Positions 25,829 to 34,960 of a DNA stretch of 64,000 bases are shown here, piece after piece (the first letter of the stretch is position 1; every line of letters starts with the position of its first letter). Both the position numbers and the translations under genes were made by a program. Location: assembly GCF_004799755.1 (NCBI RefSeq), contig NZ_SLUB01000015.1:25824-89823 (forward strand), in the 5' to 3' direction. Origin of the DNA: Bacillus timonensis. Lineage in GTDB: Bacteria; Bacillota; Bacilli; Bacillales; Bacillaceae_L. The notes beneath the pieces were generated by a model. It saw only the letters and a program-made list of their open reading frames with translations. It searched no databases and was not told where the DNA came from.

Positions 25829-28800
25829 CTAATTTTGATGTTGGAGAATCAAATTGTACATTTGTTTTGTTGGTTGCATTGGCCCGACTCCTAGTTCGTC
25901 CTCCAATGCTGATACACATTTTTTATACCATTTGATTGCTTGAGGCCGGTTGTTTTTATGATAGTAGCAGAACATCAGCAAGCGATATGCTTCCTCCCAT
26001 GTTCGGTCCTTGGCTATAATTTGTTCACACCAATAAATGGCTTCGTCAAACTCTTCCGTTTGGACAAAGCTTTGTGCAATACGTTCAGCTCCACGTAAAA
26101 ATAATACTTGAAGCCGTTCTCTTTCACTTATGCACCAATCTTCATATCTGCGATTCGGTAAATAATCTCCCTCGTAAAACTCCAATGCCCGTCTTAAGCA
26201 TTTAATGACTTGTTCGGTATCCTTTTCATGAAGTCCCGCATGTATCCATTCCTCAAACTCAATAATATCGAGTTGATAGCCTGCTTGTTGATTAAGTCCA
26301 TAGGACGAACCAATACGTTGAATAAAAAATGGTGTTGATCTTGCCACTCGATTTGGTTCTAATGCATTATTCAATGCATTTAAAGCCACCTTAAAATCCC
26401 TTGCTGCCGCCGTCTCGTCATGATCCGGCCAAAGGGTGGCAAATATTTCTTCCCTGGCAATTAATGTATGTCGCATTGTCACAAAAAGCTCGAGTAATTC
26501 TTTAGCTTTTCCACGCTGCCAATCAGATTCCTCCACTTCTTGGCTCCCAAGGCATACTCGGAATCTACCCAAAGTTTGTATGCGTAGGGTGTAGCCAGGA
26601 TGTGACGTAATATTTGAATAGCCTAAATTATTCAAGAGTTGATTTACATATGGAAGATGAATGCCTTCCTTCTGTGCATCGAGTAACAATGGTACGACAT
26701 TATATAAATCTAGTGGTCCGAAAGTTGTGCGTTTCGTCAAGATAAAATCGTAGCCACCAACCTGCACTTTATTAAGAAAACTAGTAATAACTCCGTTAAA
26801 TGACTCTTTATCTTTCTGGTGATAATAGAGAAATGCAAACCAAAGCTGTGTTAAGGCAATCCCATATTGGTCACCACAATTTCCATACAACGCTTCACAT
26901 CTTGTTAAGTATTTGTTCGCTTCCTCCCATTTTTCATTATGAACAGAAGAAATACCCATACAAAGTAAAATAAGTGCGGAGAGCCACGCATCTTTTACCT
27001 TTTCTGTCTCCTCCAAGGCCTTATTCCCAAATTCAATGGCACGATCGTAGACGCCTCGATTTCCATATAATATACATAAGCCCATTAATGGCTCTGCTTT
27101 ACCCCTTGCAACATTTAATTCATCCATGATTTCAAGCGCCGTTTCATAGCATTGTATCGCAAGGGAAGCGTCATATTTATCGAGCAATTGGACCGCATGT
27201 CCCATGCGCATCCAGCCACATGCTTCAACAAATGGTGCTTGAAATTGAACCCCTTGTTTAATACCTGATTCCGCCAGTTCCTTGGCATCTTGCCCATTCC
27301 CCATAAAGGACTCAATTAACGATAACAACAAATCCGTTTCACGGTGGGATTGCTGTAAATGGACTGTTTTTTGATCCTGTTCCACTACTTTCTTTTGAAT
27401 CAGAATTTTTTTCGCTTCAACTAGCTTTCCAGTCCGCAAAAATAATCTTGATTCCAAGTTTCCATCCAATAATGGAATATTGAGTTCGCGTCCTTTTTCA
27501 TACCACTTTTTCGCTTTATTCGCATGACCAGCATTGGCCAGATTTTCAGCCATTAATTGATATACCCTACTTTTATCTTCACTTGATGAAGCAGCATTTT
27601 CTTCGAGTGCTTCAATTGCCTGTAATAAATACCGCTCAGCTTTCCCGGGTTGGATTGTATCAAGATAAATTTTCGCTTGTCCTTCATAGGCTTTGCTTAA
27701 CCCCTCTAGGTCCCCAGCAGAATGAGCAAAGTGAATGGCTTTTATGTAACAATCCTCAGCCTCCTTATAGGAACAGCGATATCTTAACGCTTCTCCCTTA
27801 TAGAGCCATAATAGATAATAATGGTTCATAAGCGATTCCGGGATCTTTTTAATCCGATCGAGGAGGCCTTCAAGTTGTCCATTTTGAATCATCTTTTCTC
27901 CATAATGGTGGAGAATTTCCGCAATTCTTTCAAAATCACAGGACTTCTCAAGATGATAGATTGCCTGATTAAAATCTCCTGTTCTTTGAAAATATCGTGC
28001 GGTTTGAATATGTAAATTATAAAAATGCCGTTCATTCGTCGAATACAGGCGCTGTTCGAGAAACTCCTTAAACAAAGCATGATAGCGATATTGTCCTTCT
28101 CCAATAGAAAGTAAAAAAAGATTATGGTCGGAAAGTTCCTTTAACATTTCGCCTGAGCTTCTGATACCTAAAACTTCATCACACACTTTACCGTTCAATT
28201 CATCAAAAATACACGTATTCTCAAGAAACTGTTGAACCATCGGTGGCTGTTTCATGAACACTTCCATTGCAAGAAAGCGAAACAATTCATCAAGTGATTT
28301 CGATTTATTATTTAGAATTGCCTCCAATCCTCCATCAGAGGAAAGCTGCCCTCGAATCATTCCAATCGCAATGATCCATCCTTCTGTTAATGAAAAAATT
28401 TTCTTTATATCTTGATCAGTCATATCTCCCTCATATAAATCACTTAATAGTACCTCAACTTCATCAAACGAAAATACGAGGTCGCGCTGTTTAAGTTCAA
28501 GGAGTTCTCCCTTCACCGTCATCGAAGTTAAGAAATCCCAGCTTGGTTTTATCCGACTTGAGATAACAAGATTTAAATTCATTGGAAGATGTTGTATCAA
28601 CCACGCCATCCAATGGTCTATTGATGAAGAGTGTTGTATTAAATGATAATCATCAATGATAAGCATAACGTTCTTATTTAGCAGAATTATCTCATTGATA
28701 AACAGCGAGCATAGTGTTCTTATTTCTTCATCCCGTACATATCTTTCAATATTCTCAACATAAAGAAGTAGTTCCGTCCCAAATCCGTGGTGATTTTTTC

Positions 28801-29065
28801 GAATGGCATAGACCACATATGTTAGAAAAGGAATAATATCGTCATCATTCGTCCCCACACTATACCAGCATGGCATATTTTTTTGATCATGAATAAAGGA
28901 TGCAAGTGCAGTTGTTTTTCCGTAACCGGCTCCCGAGTGTAGAATGGTTAGCGGATATCTTGGAATCGTTTTCATTTTCTTCATTAAAGACGGCCTTTGT
29001 AAAATGATGTCCTTTAAGTTGGGGGGAGTAATTTTTGTTTGCAGAACCTGTATCTTAATCCCCAT
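25829..29065 (-). CDS. BTAD (SARP/MalT-like) transcriptional activator
   Basis: A 1078-residue STAND-type regulator. From the N-terminus: LQTKITPP as in MalT; Walker A HSGAGYGKTTALASF near residue 50 and Walker B VMLIIDDYHL; an AP-ATPase winged helix; a long TPR array (about 350-800); then an OmpR-like winged helix around IQTLGRFRVCLGSQEVEESD and a C-terminal BTAD domain (YQLDIIEFEEW onward). MalT binds DNA by a LuxR helix; here the SARP-type module does, at the C-terminus. ATG 29065 has AAGGGAGGT before it. It heads the cluster, and the 11-bp heptamer repeats at livK and the distal ligase gene suit a SARP-type target (inference). Confidence 0.9.
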   Translation of the reverse strand: MGIKIQVLQTKITPPNLKDIILQRPSLMKKMKTIPRYPLTILHSGAGYGKTTALASFIHDQKNMPCWYSVGTNDDDIIPFLTYVVYAIRKNHHGFGTELLLYVENIERYVRDEEIRTLCSLFINEIILLNKNVMLIIDDYHLIQHSSSIDHWMAWLIQHLPMNLNLVISSRIKPSWDFLTSMTVKGELLELKQRDLVFSFDEVEVLLSDLYEGDMTDQDIKKIFSLTEGWIIAIGMIRGQLSSDGGLEAILNNKSKSLDELFRFLAMEVFMKQPPMVQQFLENTCIFDELNGKVCDEVLGIRSSGEMLKELSDHNLFLLSIGEGQYRYHALFKEFLEQRLYSTNERHFYNLHIQTARYFQRTGDFNQAIYHLEKSCDFERIAEILHHYGEKMIQNGQLEGLLDRIKKIPESLMNHYYLLWLYKGEALRYRCSYKEAEDCYIKAIHFAHSAGDLEGLSKAYEGQAKIYLDTIQPGKAERYLLQAIEALEENAASSSEDKSRVYQLMAENLANAGHANKAKKWYEKGRELNIPLLDGNLESRLFLRTGKLVEAKKILIQKKVVEQDQKTVHLQQSHRETDLLLSLIESFMGNGQDAKELAESGIKQGVQFQAPFVEACGWMRMGHAVQLLDKYDASLAIQCYETALEIMDELNVARGKAEPLMGLCILYGNRGVYDRAIEFGNKALEETEKVKDAWLSALILLCMGISSVHNEKWEEANKYLTRCEALYGNCGDQYGIALTQLWFAFLYYHQKDKESFNGVITSFLNKVQVGGYDFILTKRTTFGPLDLYNVVPLLLDAQKEGIHLPYVNQLLNNLGYSNITSHPGYTLRIQTLGRFRVCLGSQEVEESDWQRGKAKELLELFVTMRHTLIAREEIFATLWPDHDETAAARDFKVALNALNNALEPNRVARSTPFFIQRIGSSYGLNQQAGYQLDIIEFEEWIHAGLHEKDTEQVIKCLRRALEFYEGDYLPNRRYEDWCISERERLQVLFLRGAERIAQSFVQTEEFDEAIYWCEQIIAKDRTWEEAYRLLMFCYYHKNNRPQAIKWYKKCVSALEDELGVGPMQPTKQMYNLILQHQN

Positions 29066-29153
29066 TGCATTACCTCCCTTCGTATCAAATGCACCCATGC
29101 ATTTTTATGCCAAACCAATTCATAATTTTGGTACTATTTTAACATATCCAAGC

Positions 29154-29186
29154 CAAAAAAGAACTCGAAATTCAGTTGAGTTCTTT
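29154..29186 (-). terminator. Terminator after the signal peptidase gene
   Basis: AAAGAACTC (29158-29166) pairs with GAGTTCTTT (29178-29186); the minus-strand stem is followed by TTTTTT. Confidence 0.8.
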
Positions 29187-29218
29187 GACATTGTTTTATG
29201 ATGTTGATTCATTTTTCC

Positions 29219-29779
29219 TTAATTCAATAATTCCATTTTGTCGAATGGCCAGTATTTTATGTTTACCTTGCCAACAAATTGTTCCATTCTAACAAATCCA
29301 AAATGGCGACTATCCCAGCTGTCTAAGCGATTATCTCCAATAACGAAAATATGATTTTCGGGAACGATTGATTCCCCTGTCACTTCCTCAAGCGTGAAGT
29401 CGCCTGTTAGTTGACCTACAATTAGTTCTTGTTTATATTTGTCTAAGAATGGTTCGGGAACACTTTTCCCATTTATATAAAGTACATCATCCCGGTATTC
29501 AAGTGTGTCGCCAGGTAAACCAATCACCCTTTTTACAAAATCCTCTTCTTTATTTTTATGAAATACAACGATATCAAAGTGGTCAAGCTCCCCTATTTTC
29601 ATTCCGATCTTGTTAACCATTAAAAGGTTACCATCCTCAAGGGTTGGCATCATTGATTCACCGTCTACTATGTAGTTTGTAAAAAAAAAGGCTCGTAAAA
29701 ATACAACAATGATCAGACTAATTCCTAAAGATTTCATAAAAGAAAAATGATGTTTCTTCTTCGCTGGGGTTTCCTCCAT
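29219..29779 (-). CDS. sipV: Type I signal peptidase
   Basis: A 186-residue Gram-positive SipS/SipV-type signal peptidase that removes signal peptides from exported proteins. It has one N-terminal membrane helix (about 15-35), the nucleophile Ser42 in GESMMPTL, the general base Lys83 in FVKRVIGLPGD, and GDNRLDSWDSRHFG near the C-terminus. It follows the YhjE-like gene by 27 bases; B. subtilis has yhjE next to sipV, which supports the symbol, though the sequence alone does not distinguish Sip paralogues. Confidence 0.92.
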   Translation of the reverse strand: MEETPAKKKHHFSFMKSLGISLIIVVFLRAFFFTNYIVDGESMMPTLEDGNLLMVNKIGMKIGELDHFDIVVFHKNKEEDFVKRVIGLPGDTLEYRDDVLYINGKSVPEPFLDKYKQELIVGQLTGDFTLEEVTGESIVPENHIFVIGDNRLDSWDSRHFGFVRMEQFVGKVNIKYWPFDKMELLN

Positions 29780-29806
29780 TGCAACTCCACCCTTCGTTTT
29801 ATCGTG

Positions 29807-30433
29807 TCAAGCCTCATCCTCCTTAAGAAGATTTGAATTGGGCTTTACCTTTAACCATGCTTCCACTCTTTTTCCCACAATCCAAAGCACAAATATGATG
29901 ATGACCACAATAATCGTGCGAACGGGTTGTTGAAAAAGAGCTCGTATATCATAGCCTATGAAGCTTATGGTAAATATCATGACTAATTTTCCACATAAAA
30001 CGGCTAAAACAAATTGGGGAGTACTTACCCTAGATAACCCGGCTACTAAATTAATGGCTGCAGACGGGGTGAATGGAAAGCATAATAGGAGAAATAAAGG
30101 TCCAAATCCGTGCTTTTCTACCCAAGTGATAAGACTCTTTATTTTTTTATGGCGACTGACAAATGAAAAGAAGCGTTTTTGACCATATTTACGAACTAGG
30201 AAAAAGACAAGCAAAGAACCACCAATGGCTCCTATCCATGAATATAAAAATCCAAGCCAAAGTCCAAATGCATTTGCGTTGGCAACAACAAATGCGACCA
30301 GCGGCAGAAACGGAAGAAACGCTTCCAACATTGGAAGAACAATTCCAGGCAATGGACCAAACGACCGGTATTCACTTAACAAGTCTTCAATGTTTTTCAA
30401 CGTAATAAGTTCTTTGAGTGTTTCAATATCCAT
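29807..30433 (-). CDS. yhjE: TVP38/TMEM64 (VTT-domain) membrane protein YhjE
   Basis: A 208-residue polytopic membrane protein of the SNARE-associated/VTT (DedA-like) family. The central GFLYSWIGAIGGSLLVFFLVRKYG and FGPLFLLLCFPFTPSAAINLVAGLS segments are the re-entrant half-repeat typical of TVP38 proteins, related to DedA proteins with lipid-carrier flipping roles. The molecular role of this branch is not established. It is co-transcribed with the downstream signal peptidase gene, as in B. subtilis. Confidence 0.85.
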   Translation of the reverse strand: MDIETLKELITLKNIEDLLSEYRSFGPLPGIVLPMLEAFLPFLPLVAFVVANANAFGLWLGFLYSWIGAIGGSLLVFFLVRKYGQKRFFSFVSRHKKIKSLITWVEKHGFGPLFLLLCFPFTPSAAINLVAGLSRVSTPQFVLAVLCGKLVMIFTISFIGYDIRALFQQPVRTIIVVIIIFVLWIVGKRVEAWLKVKPNSNLLKEDEA

Positions 30434-30548
30434 AGGTCTCTCCTTGCAAAAATCAATTCCAGCTTAGGGAATACAAAAATATTATCTTACTTCATATTGT
30501 ACACCCATTTGGGCAATCCTACCAAAAAAATTCACTTTAATTAGATAG

Positions 30549-30576
30549 AAAAAAGACACTAGCAAGCACTAGTGCC
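30549..30576 (-). terminator. Terminator after the S9 peptidase gene
   Basis: CACTAG (30557-30562) pairs with CTAGTG (30569-30574), with flanking pairs, and the minus strand continues into TTTTTT. Confidence 0.8.
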
Positions 30577-30583
30577 TTTCAAT

Positions 30584-32575
30584 CTATCCTAAATAATCAA
30601 CAAACCAGTCTTTAATATGGTTAAGTCGTGATAATCGTAATTTTGGGTTTCCGCTTCGTGATAATTCATGGTTGCTACCTGGGAAACGAACAAATTTTGT
30701 TGGTTTCTTTTGATGCTTTAATGCCACGTAAAACTGCTCTCCTTGTTCGATTGGACAACGGAAATCACGCTCACCATGGATAATTAATAGTGGTGTCTCC
30801 ACATTTCCCACATATTTTAATGGTGAATGATTCCATAACTTTTCGGCATCTTCAATAAGAGTGCCTTTTAGCTCCCATTCAGTAAAGAAGTAGCCAATAT
30901 CACTTACTCCATAAAAGCTGAGCCAGTTTGAGATGGAGCGTTGTGTAACCGCTGCTTTAAATCGATTTGTATGTCCAACAATCCAATTTGTCATGAAACC
31001 ACCATAGCTTCCACCTGTTACACCAAGCTTTGTTTCATCGACAAAATCAAAATGTTCGACAGCATAATCAGTTGCTGCCATGACGTCTAAGTAGTCTTTT
31101 CCTCCATAGTCACCTCGAACAGCATCAACAAATTGCTGACCATATCCATGACTGCCACGCGGATTCGTAAAGACAACGACAAAACCCTTACCTGTTAATA
31201 CCTGAAACTCATGGAAATATGTATTTGCATACATCGCATGAGGACCTCCATGCACTTCGACAATGGTCGGATATTTTTTGCCCTCTTCATAACCAAATGG
31301 CTTCATGACCCATCCATTAATTTCCCAACCGTCTGGGGCATTGAACGTAAAGGGCTCGGCATCGGACAATTCAACCTCTTGTAAAAATGCTTCATTCACA
31401 TGTGTAAGACGATTCAATTCACCCGTACTCAAATCCAAGTAATAAAGATCGCCAGGCTCTGTCGGTTTACTGATTCCTACCACAGCCTTATGATTATGTA
31501 CCGCTAAGGCAAACACGTGTTGATTTTCAAATAAGGACGGATACATTTCTCCTTCAATGGAACCGTAATAGACTCCCGTATTGCCATGGTTAGTCAATAA
31601 AAAATAAAAACTTCTACTATCGTCATTCCATATAACACCAGGATTTGAACCGCCTAATTGGAAGTCTGCTGCAACACAATCCCCAACATATGCATCGAGT
31701 TCACTTGTTAAACAAGTGAATTCAGAGCTATCTACACTGTAAAGCCAGATCTTCGGCAATGTTGCACCTGCAAATTCCTGTTCATGTCCAATGATTGCAA
31801 TATATTTGCCATCTGGTGACCAAGACGGTAAGCCAAAGTTGCCTGTGCTGCCCGTAATTTTTTGGTAGCTTTTATCTTCTACCGACATTACATATACATC
31901 AGAGGTTAAATTATAATCTGAATCCTCACTTATATCCCCAACGAATGTGATTTTCGTTCCATCTGGAGACCAACCGCCTGCAGCATAATCATATTCCCCT
32001 GATGTCAATTGCTCTAGTTCACCAGTAGCGATATCAACTAATGCAAGATGTTGATTTTTATTATCTAAAAAGCCTGCCGCATCTGATTTGTAACGAATTC
32101 GCTCGACAACCATTGGTTCAAGCTTCTTCTCATCTTCATTCTTGTTTTTCTTTTCCTTATCTGTGATGCTTTCATCCTGCGCCAAAGCAGTTGTAAATAA
32201 GATTTTTGAACCATCTGGTGACCAGATTGGATTTCTGACACCATTCACACAATATGTAAGCTGTTTCGGCTCACCACCGTTTACATTCATAACAAAAATT
32301 TGCTGTTTGCCTGAACGATTTGATAGAAACGCGACTGCTTCTCCCTCAGGAGACCACCTTGGCGACCCATCTCGAACATCCCCAAACGTCCACTGTGTAA
32401 CATTCCCATCTACAGTTCCAACATATAAATGTGAGTTATATTCATGCTTTTCCTTATTAATCTCTGTTTCCACAAACGCATAGCGTTTCCCATCTGGAGA
32501 AAACTGTGGATCATTCACTGTTTTTAATTCATATAAATCTTCTGCAACGATTCCTCTGCGCTTTTTCTCTGTCAT
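30584..32575 (-). CDS. S9 family prolyl-oligopeptidase/acylaminoacyl peptidase, YuxL-like
   Basis: A 663-residue serine peptidase of the acylaminoacyl-peptidase/dipeptidyl-peptidase type. The N-terminal two-thirds is a beta-propeller with WD40-like PD40 repeats (PQFSPDGKRYAF, PRWSPEGEAVAF, PIWSPDGSKILF, GGWSPDGTKITF, PSWSPDGKYIAI). The C-terminal alpha/beta hydrolase has the nucleophile in GGSYGGFMTNW, Asp in HGERDFRCP and His in SNHELSRSG. ATG 32575 is chosen because the preceding AAAGGACGGGAG is a plausible ribosome binding site and the family starts there; the frame extends to 32632. It is probably cytoplasmic, with no signal peptide. Confidence 0.9.
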   Translation of the reverse strand: MTEKKRRGIVAEDLYELKTVNDPQFSPDGKRYAFVETEINKEKHEYNSHLYVGTVDGNVTQWTFGDVRDGSPRWSPEGEAVAFLSNRSGKQQIFVMNVNGGEPKQLTYCVNGVRNPIWSPDGSKILFTTALAQDESITDKEKKNKNEDEKKLEPMVVERIRYKSDAAGFLDNKNQHLALVDIATGELEQLTSGEYDYAAGGWSPDGTKITFVGDISEDSDYNLTSDVYVMSVEDKSYQKITGSTGNFGLPSWSPDGKYIAIIGHEQEFAGATLPKIWLYSVDSSEFTCLTSELDAYVGDCVAADFQLGGSNPGVIWNDDSRSFYFLLTNHGNTGVYYGSIEGEMYPSLFENQHVFALAVHNHKAVVGISKPTEPGDLYYLDLSTGELNRLTHVNEAFLQEVELSDAEPFTFNAPDGWEINGWVMKPFGYEEGKKYPTIVEVHGGPHAMYANTYFHEFQVLTGKGFVVVFTNPRGSHGYGQQFVDAVRGDYGGKDYLDVMAATDYAVEHFDFVDETKLGVTGGSYGGFMTNWIVGHTNRFKAAVTQRSISNWLSFYGVSDIGYFFTEWELKGTLIEDAEKLWNHSPLKYVGNVETPLLIIHGERDFRCPIEQGEQFYVALKHQKKPTKFVRFPGSNHELSRSGNPKLRLSRLNHIKDWFVDYLG

Positions 32576-32752
32576 CCTTCTCCCGTCCTTTATCACAGAA
32601 TTGTCAAAGTAGTTTAATACCTTCTTTTCCATTATGCACTACAAATTAAATTATTTCGACACTAGAAATAATTTTTCCTTCATGTTTCTTGATTCTTTTT
32701 AAAAAATGTTCTATCATAAATACAAACATACGTTCTTGAAAGAGGGATAATC

Positions 32753-33118
32753 ATGACAAGAATTCCTGAGGATGACCGTGATATTTTTGAAAAAGCCATC
32801 TTTTTGCCAATGGTTCTTACCATCCTTAATCGTGATCTTTCAGCAATAGAAACGGCTGGCTTTAAATTAAAAAAGCCATATCTCCATTTACTTGAACATA
32901 CCATGAAGAAAGTTCAAAAAGACCTCTACACAATTAAACTACAAATGAAAAAGAAAAATATGAAGGTATGGGAAAAACAAAGAGATGAGGCATTTACTCT
33001 ATTTTCATTCATGTATCGAGGCTATGAAGAGGAGCATAACTACTTTAACCCACGGATTCGAAATGAGGTTCAACAGCTGCTCGAATCTTATTTCGTCGAA
33101 AATAGTACCAGTGAGTAG
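32753..33118 (+). CDS. yhjD: YhjD family sporulation-associated protein
   Basis: A 121-residue, highly charged helical protein (DRDIFEKAIFLPMVLTILNRDL, then LLEHTMKKVQKDLYTIKLQMKKKNMKVWEKQRD). It matches the size and place of B. subtilis YhjD, which lies beside yhjE and near comK. The family is linked to sporulation by name; no enzymatic motif is present. ATG 32753 is preceded by AAAGAGGGAT. It is divergent from the S9 peptidase gene. Confidence 0.8.
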   Translation: MTRIPEDDRDIFEKAIFLPMVLTILNRDLSAIETAGFKLKKPYLHLLEHTMKKVQKDLYTIKLQMKKKNMKVWEKQRDEAFTLFSFMYRGYEEEHNYFNPRIRNEVQQLLESYFVENSTSE

Positions 33119-33152
33119 CAAAGCACCATTCAGGCAGAAATGAACGTTTAGA

Positions 33153-33704
33153 TTAGATACCAGTTTTATTGGGTAAGTTATCGTTGCTTTGAGGATTTAT
33201 GACGAAATTAATGCGTTTATTTGGTTTGTCCATTCGATTTGTGACAATAGTCCGAAGTTGTGCAGTTCTATGGAGCTGGTTTTGGAAGGAGCCCTTCGAG
33301 ATTTGCAGTTGAATGGCTTGCTTATTTGTAAATATAACAGTTGTTTCCTCATGTAGACTAAACTTACAATCTGAGACGTAATTATGAGATAGCCAAGCAC
33401 ACTCCTGTTTTGTTGGAGAAGCGGTTGGAAATAAAAAAATCTTATTAGAAGCTTCTACAATGATCGGCGCCTTATGAGTCACCCCCATAATTTCACGCGT
33501 TCCTTCTTGCCGACCTTTAAGTGAACTTCCAAAATAACGGCAGCTTCGATCGACAATCTCAGTCGGTTTCATGGTAACTACATATTCACCTTCAACTTCA
33601 AGTACTCTTGAACAGGTATTATTTCCTATTTCAATTGGAAGTACCGCCATTGTATCAGGGTTAATCTCATATTCCACTAAATAAGTGCTATTTGTACCTT
33701 CCAT
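33153..33704 (-). CDS. comK: Competence transcription factor ComK
   Basis: A 183-residue homologue of the master activator of DNA-uptake genes. Family hallmarks are YEINPDTMAVLPIE at the N-terminus, DRSCRYFGSSLKGRQEGTREIMGVTHKAPI in the core, and FPTASPTKQECAWLSHNYV. ComK binds AT-boxes and activates its own gene, and it is held down by ClpCP/MecA through its C-terminus. It ends 35 bases from the convergent yhjD stop. ATG 33704 has AAAGGGGAT upstream. I did not find a clear AAAA-N5-TTTT pair in its promoter. Confidence 0.95.
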   Translation of the reverse strand: MEGTNSTYLVEYEINPDTMAVLPIEIGNNTCSRVLEVEGEYVVTMKPTEIVDRSCRYFGSSLKGRQEGTREIMGVTHKAPIIVEASNKIFLFPTASPTKQECAWLSHNYVSDCKFSLHEETTVIFTNKQAIQLQISKGSFQNQLHRTAQLRTIVTNRMDKPNKRINFVINPQSNDNLPNKTGI

Positions 33705-34118
33705 TCATTCATCCCCTTTTTAAATTATTTTAATTTTTAAACTAATGGAAGCATTTTCATAATATCACTTCTAGGTATTTATAACTATACCGTTCACAAA
33801 ACGTTCACAAAAAAATAACGGGTTCTTGATTCTCAGGTGGTGCAAAACAGTAAATCACAATAACGTTTTTGGCGTGAATTCACACACGAATTCACGCTTT
33901 CATTTTCTTGTTACAGTAACGTTTAATGCAGTTTTATAAAAATATTATTAAAACTCACATCAGTTTTTTGGCAGTGTTACAAAACTTATTGTACAGTGAG
34001 AATGTGCTTCTGAAAATAGGTGCGATATTGTCGGTGAATTGCTTTTCGGTCCAAAGTTGAACATGCAACAGCGTGTTTGCTGAATAAAGTAAATTCTAAT
34101 ATTAAAGGAGTTACTCGA
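33705..34118. other. Long comK upstream region with repeats and hairpin
   Basis: No supported gene. A tandem 11-bp repeat CGTTCACAAAA lies at 33791-33801 and 33802-33812 and would sit on one DNA face at about 90 bp from the comK start. A perfect 10-bp hairpin, GCGTGAATTC (33872-33881) with GAATTCACGC (33888-33897), follows. The rest is AT-rich. The repeats are candidate regulatory sites of comK; no known consensus fits well. Confidence 0.5.
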
Positions 34119-34628
34119 CTTCGGACACAACCGTGATATTTTGGCTGTCCTTTGTCCGAAGATGCCTCGACTTCGGACATAACCGCGATGGTTTGGCTTT
34201 CCTTTGTCTGAAGATGCCTTGACTTCGGACACAACCGCGATGGTTTGGCTTTCCCTTGTCCGAAGATGCCTTGACTTCGGACATAACCGCGATGGTTTGG
34301 CTTTCCCTTGTCTGAAGATGCCTCGACTTCGGACACAACCGCGATATTTTGGCTGTCCTTTGTCAGAAGATGCCTTGACTTCGGACATAACCGTAATATT
34401 TTGGCTTTCCTTTGTCTGAAGATGCCTCGACTTCGGACATAACCGCGATGGTTTGGCTTTCCCTTGTCTGAAGATGCATCGTCTTCGGACATAACCGCGA
34501 TGGTTTGGCTTTCCTTTATCTGAAGATGCCTTGACTTCGGACACATCCGCGATATTTTGGCTTTCCCTTGTCTGAAGATGCATCGACTTCGGACACATCC
34601 GCGATGGTTTGGCTTTCCCTTGTCTGAA
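34119..34628 (+). repeat. 52-bp tandem hairpin repeat array, 10 copies
   Basis: Ten units start at 34119 and every 52 bases after that, to 34587. Each begins with the invariant arm CTTCGGACA and has a matching arm TGTCCGAAG or TGTCTGAAG about 24 bases later, with an inner AACC/GGTT pair in most units. Seven of the ten right arms carry T where C would pair, which stays a G-U pair if the plus strand is transcribed. Open frames cross the array on the minus strand because 52-bp units rotate frame without stops; I treat them as spurious. Confidence 0.9.
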
Positions 34629-34760
34629 TATTCACTGACTTTATTTCTCTAAAAAGTTTGACTATGATTTTTACTGTGATCTGACCTTAGAAATCCTATG
34701 CGTTTTAATATGATAATAATTGGTCTTTTTGCACCTCATAACGGAGCACGTTACAAAAAA

Positions 34761-34822
34761 AGTGGACTTCTTTTTAAAATGCTCTTTTTATAACGAAAGA
34801 CCATTTTTAAAAGAAACCCACT
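34761..34822. repeat. 62-bp imperfect palindrome
   Basis: Arms AGTGG-acTTCTTTTTAAAATG (34761-34782) and CATTTTTAAAAGAA-acCCACT (34802-34822, preceded by a C) form a long imperfect hairpin between the 52-bp array and dispersed repeat copy 2. No gene is nearby on the strand it would terminate except the 70-residue gene on the minus strand. Confidence 0.5.
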
Positions 34823-34841
34823 GACCCTTTCTATTGTCTAG

Positions 34842-34960
34842 CTCGGGACGTCATCGACTCCCAGGTCTAGCCAATCGCTTCTGGAAGTATGATACACCTT
34901 CTCCTAAGCGCTCGTTTTTGCTTGTCAGCGACGTGCCGACACGCATAGCGCCTTTCTCAT
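34842..34960 (+). repeat. Dispersed intergenic repeat, copy 2
   Basis: Begins TTGTCTAGCTCGGG and continues through CAGGTCTAGCCAATCGCTTC, GGAAGTATGATACACCTTC, AAGCGCTCGTTTTTGCTTGTC to a CATAGCGCCTTTCTCATGA end. It is the same family as copy 1 (19530-19665, minus) but in the plus orientation, with several substitutions. It abuts the 3' end of the 70-residue gene. Confidence 0.7.

Noticed and set aside
13153..29065. Polyketide or fatty-acid biosynthetic cluster
   Set aside because: No acyl carrier protein, malonyl transferase or modular synthase is present, and a high-affinity importer dominates, which points to uptake and catabolism.
33705..33830. ComK K-boxes in the comK promoter
   Set aside because: AT-rich stretches occur, but I could not find a clean AAAA-N5-TTTT pair at the right spacing.
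33960..34598. Three long minus-strand open frames across the 52-bp array
   Set aside because: They exist because a stop-free 52-bp unit rotates through all frames; the products are low-complexity, lack a ribosome binding site and lie in different frames over the same DNA.
34119..34628. CRISPR array
   Set aside because: The whole unit is repeated, with no unique spacers, and no cas genes are in the window.
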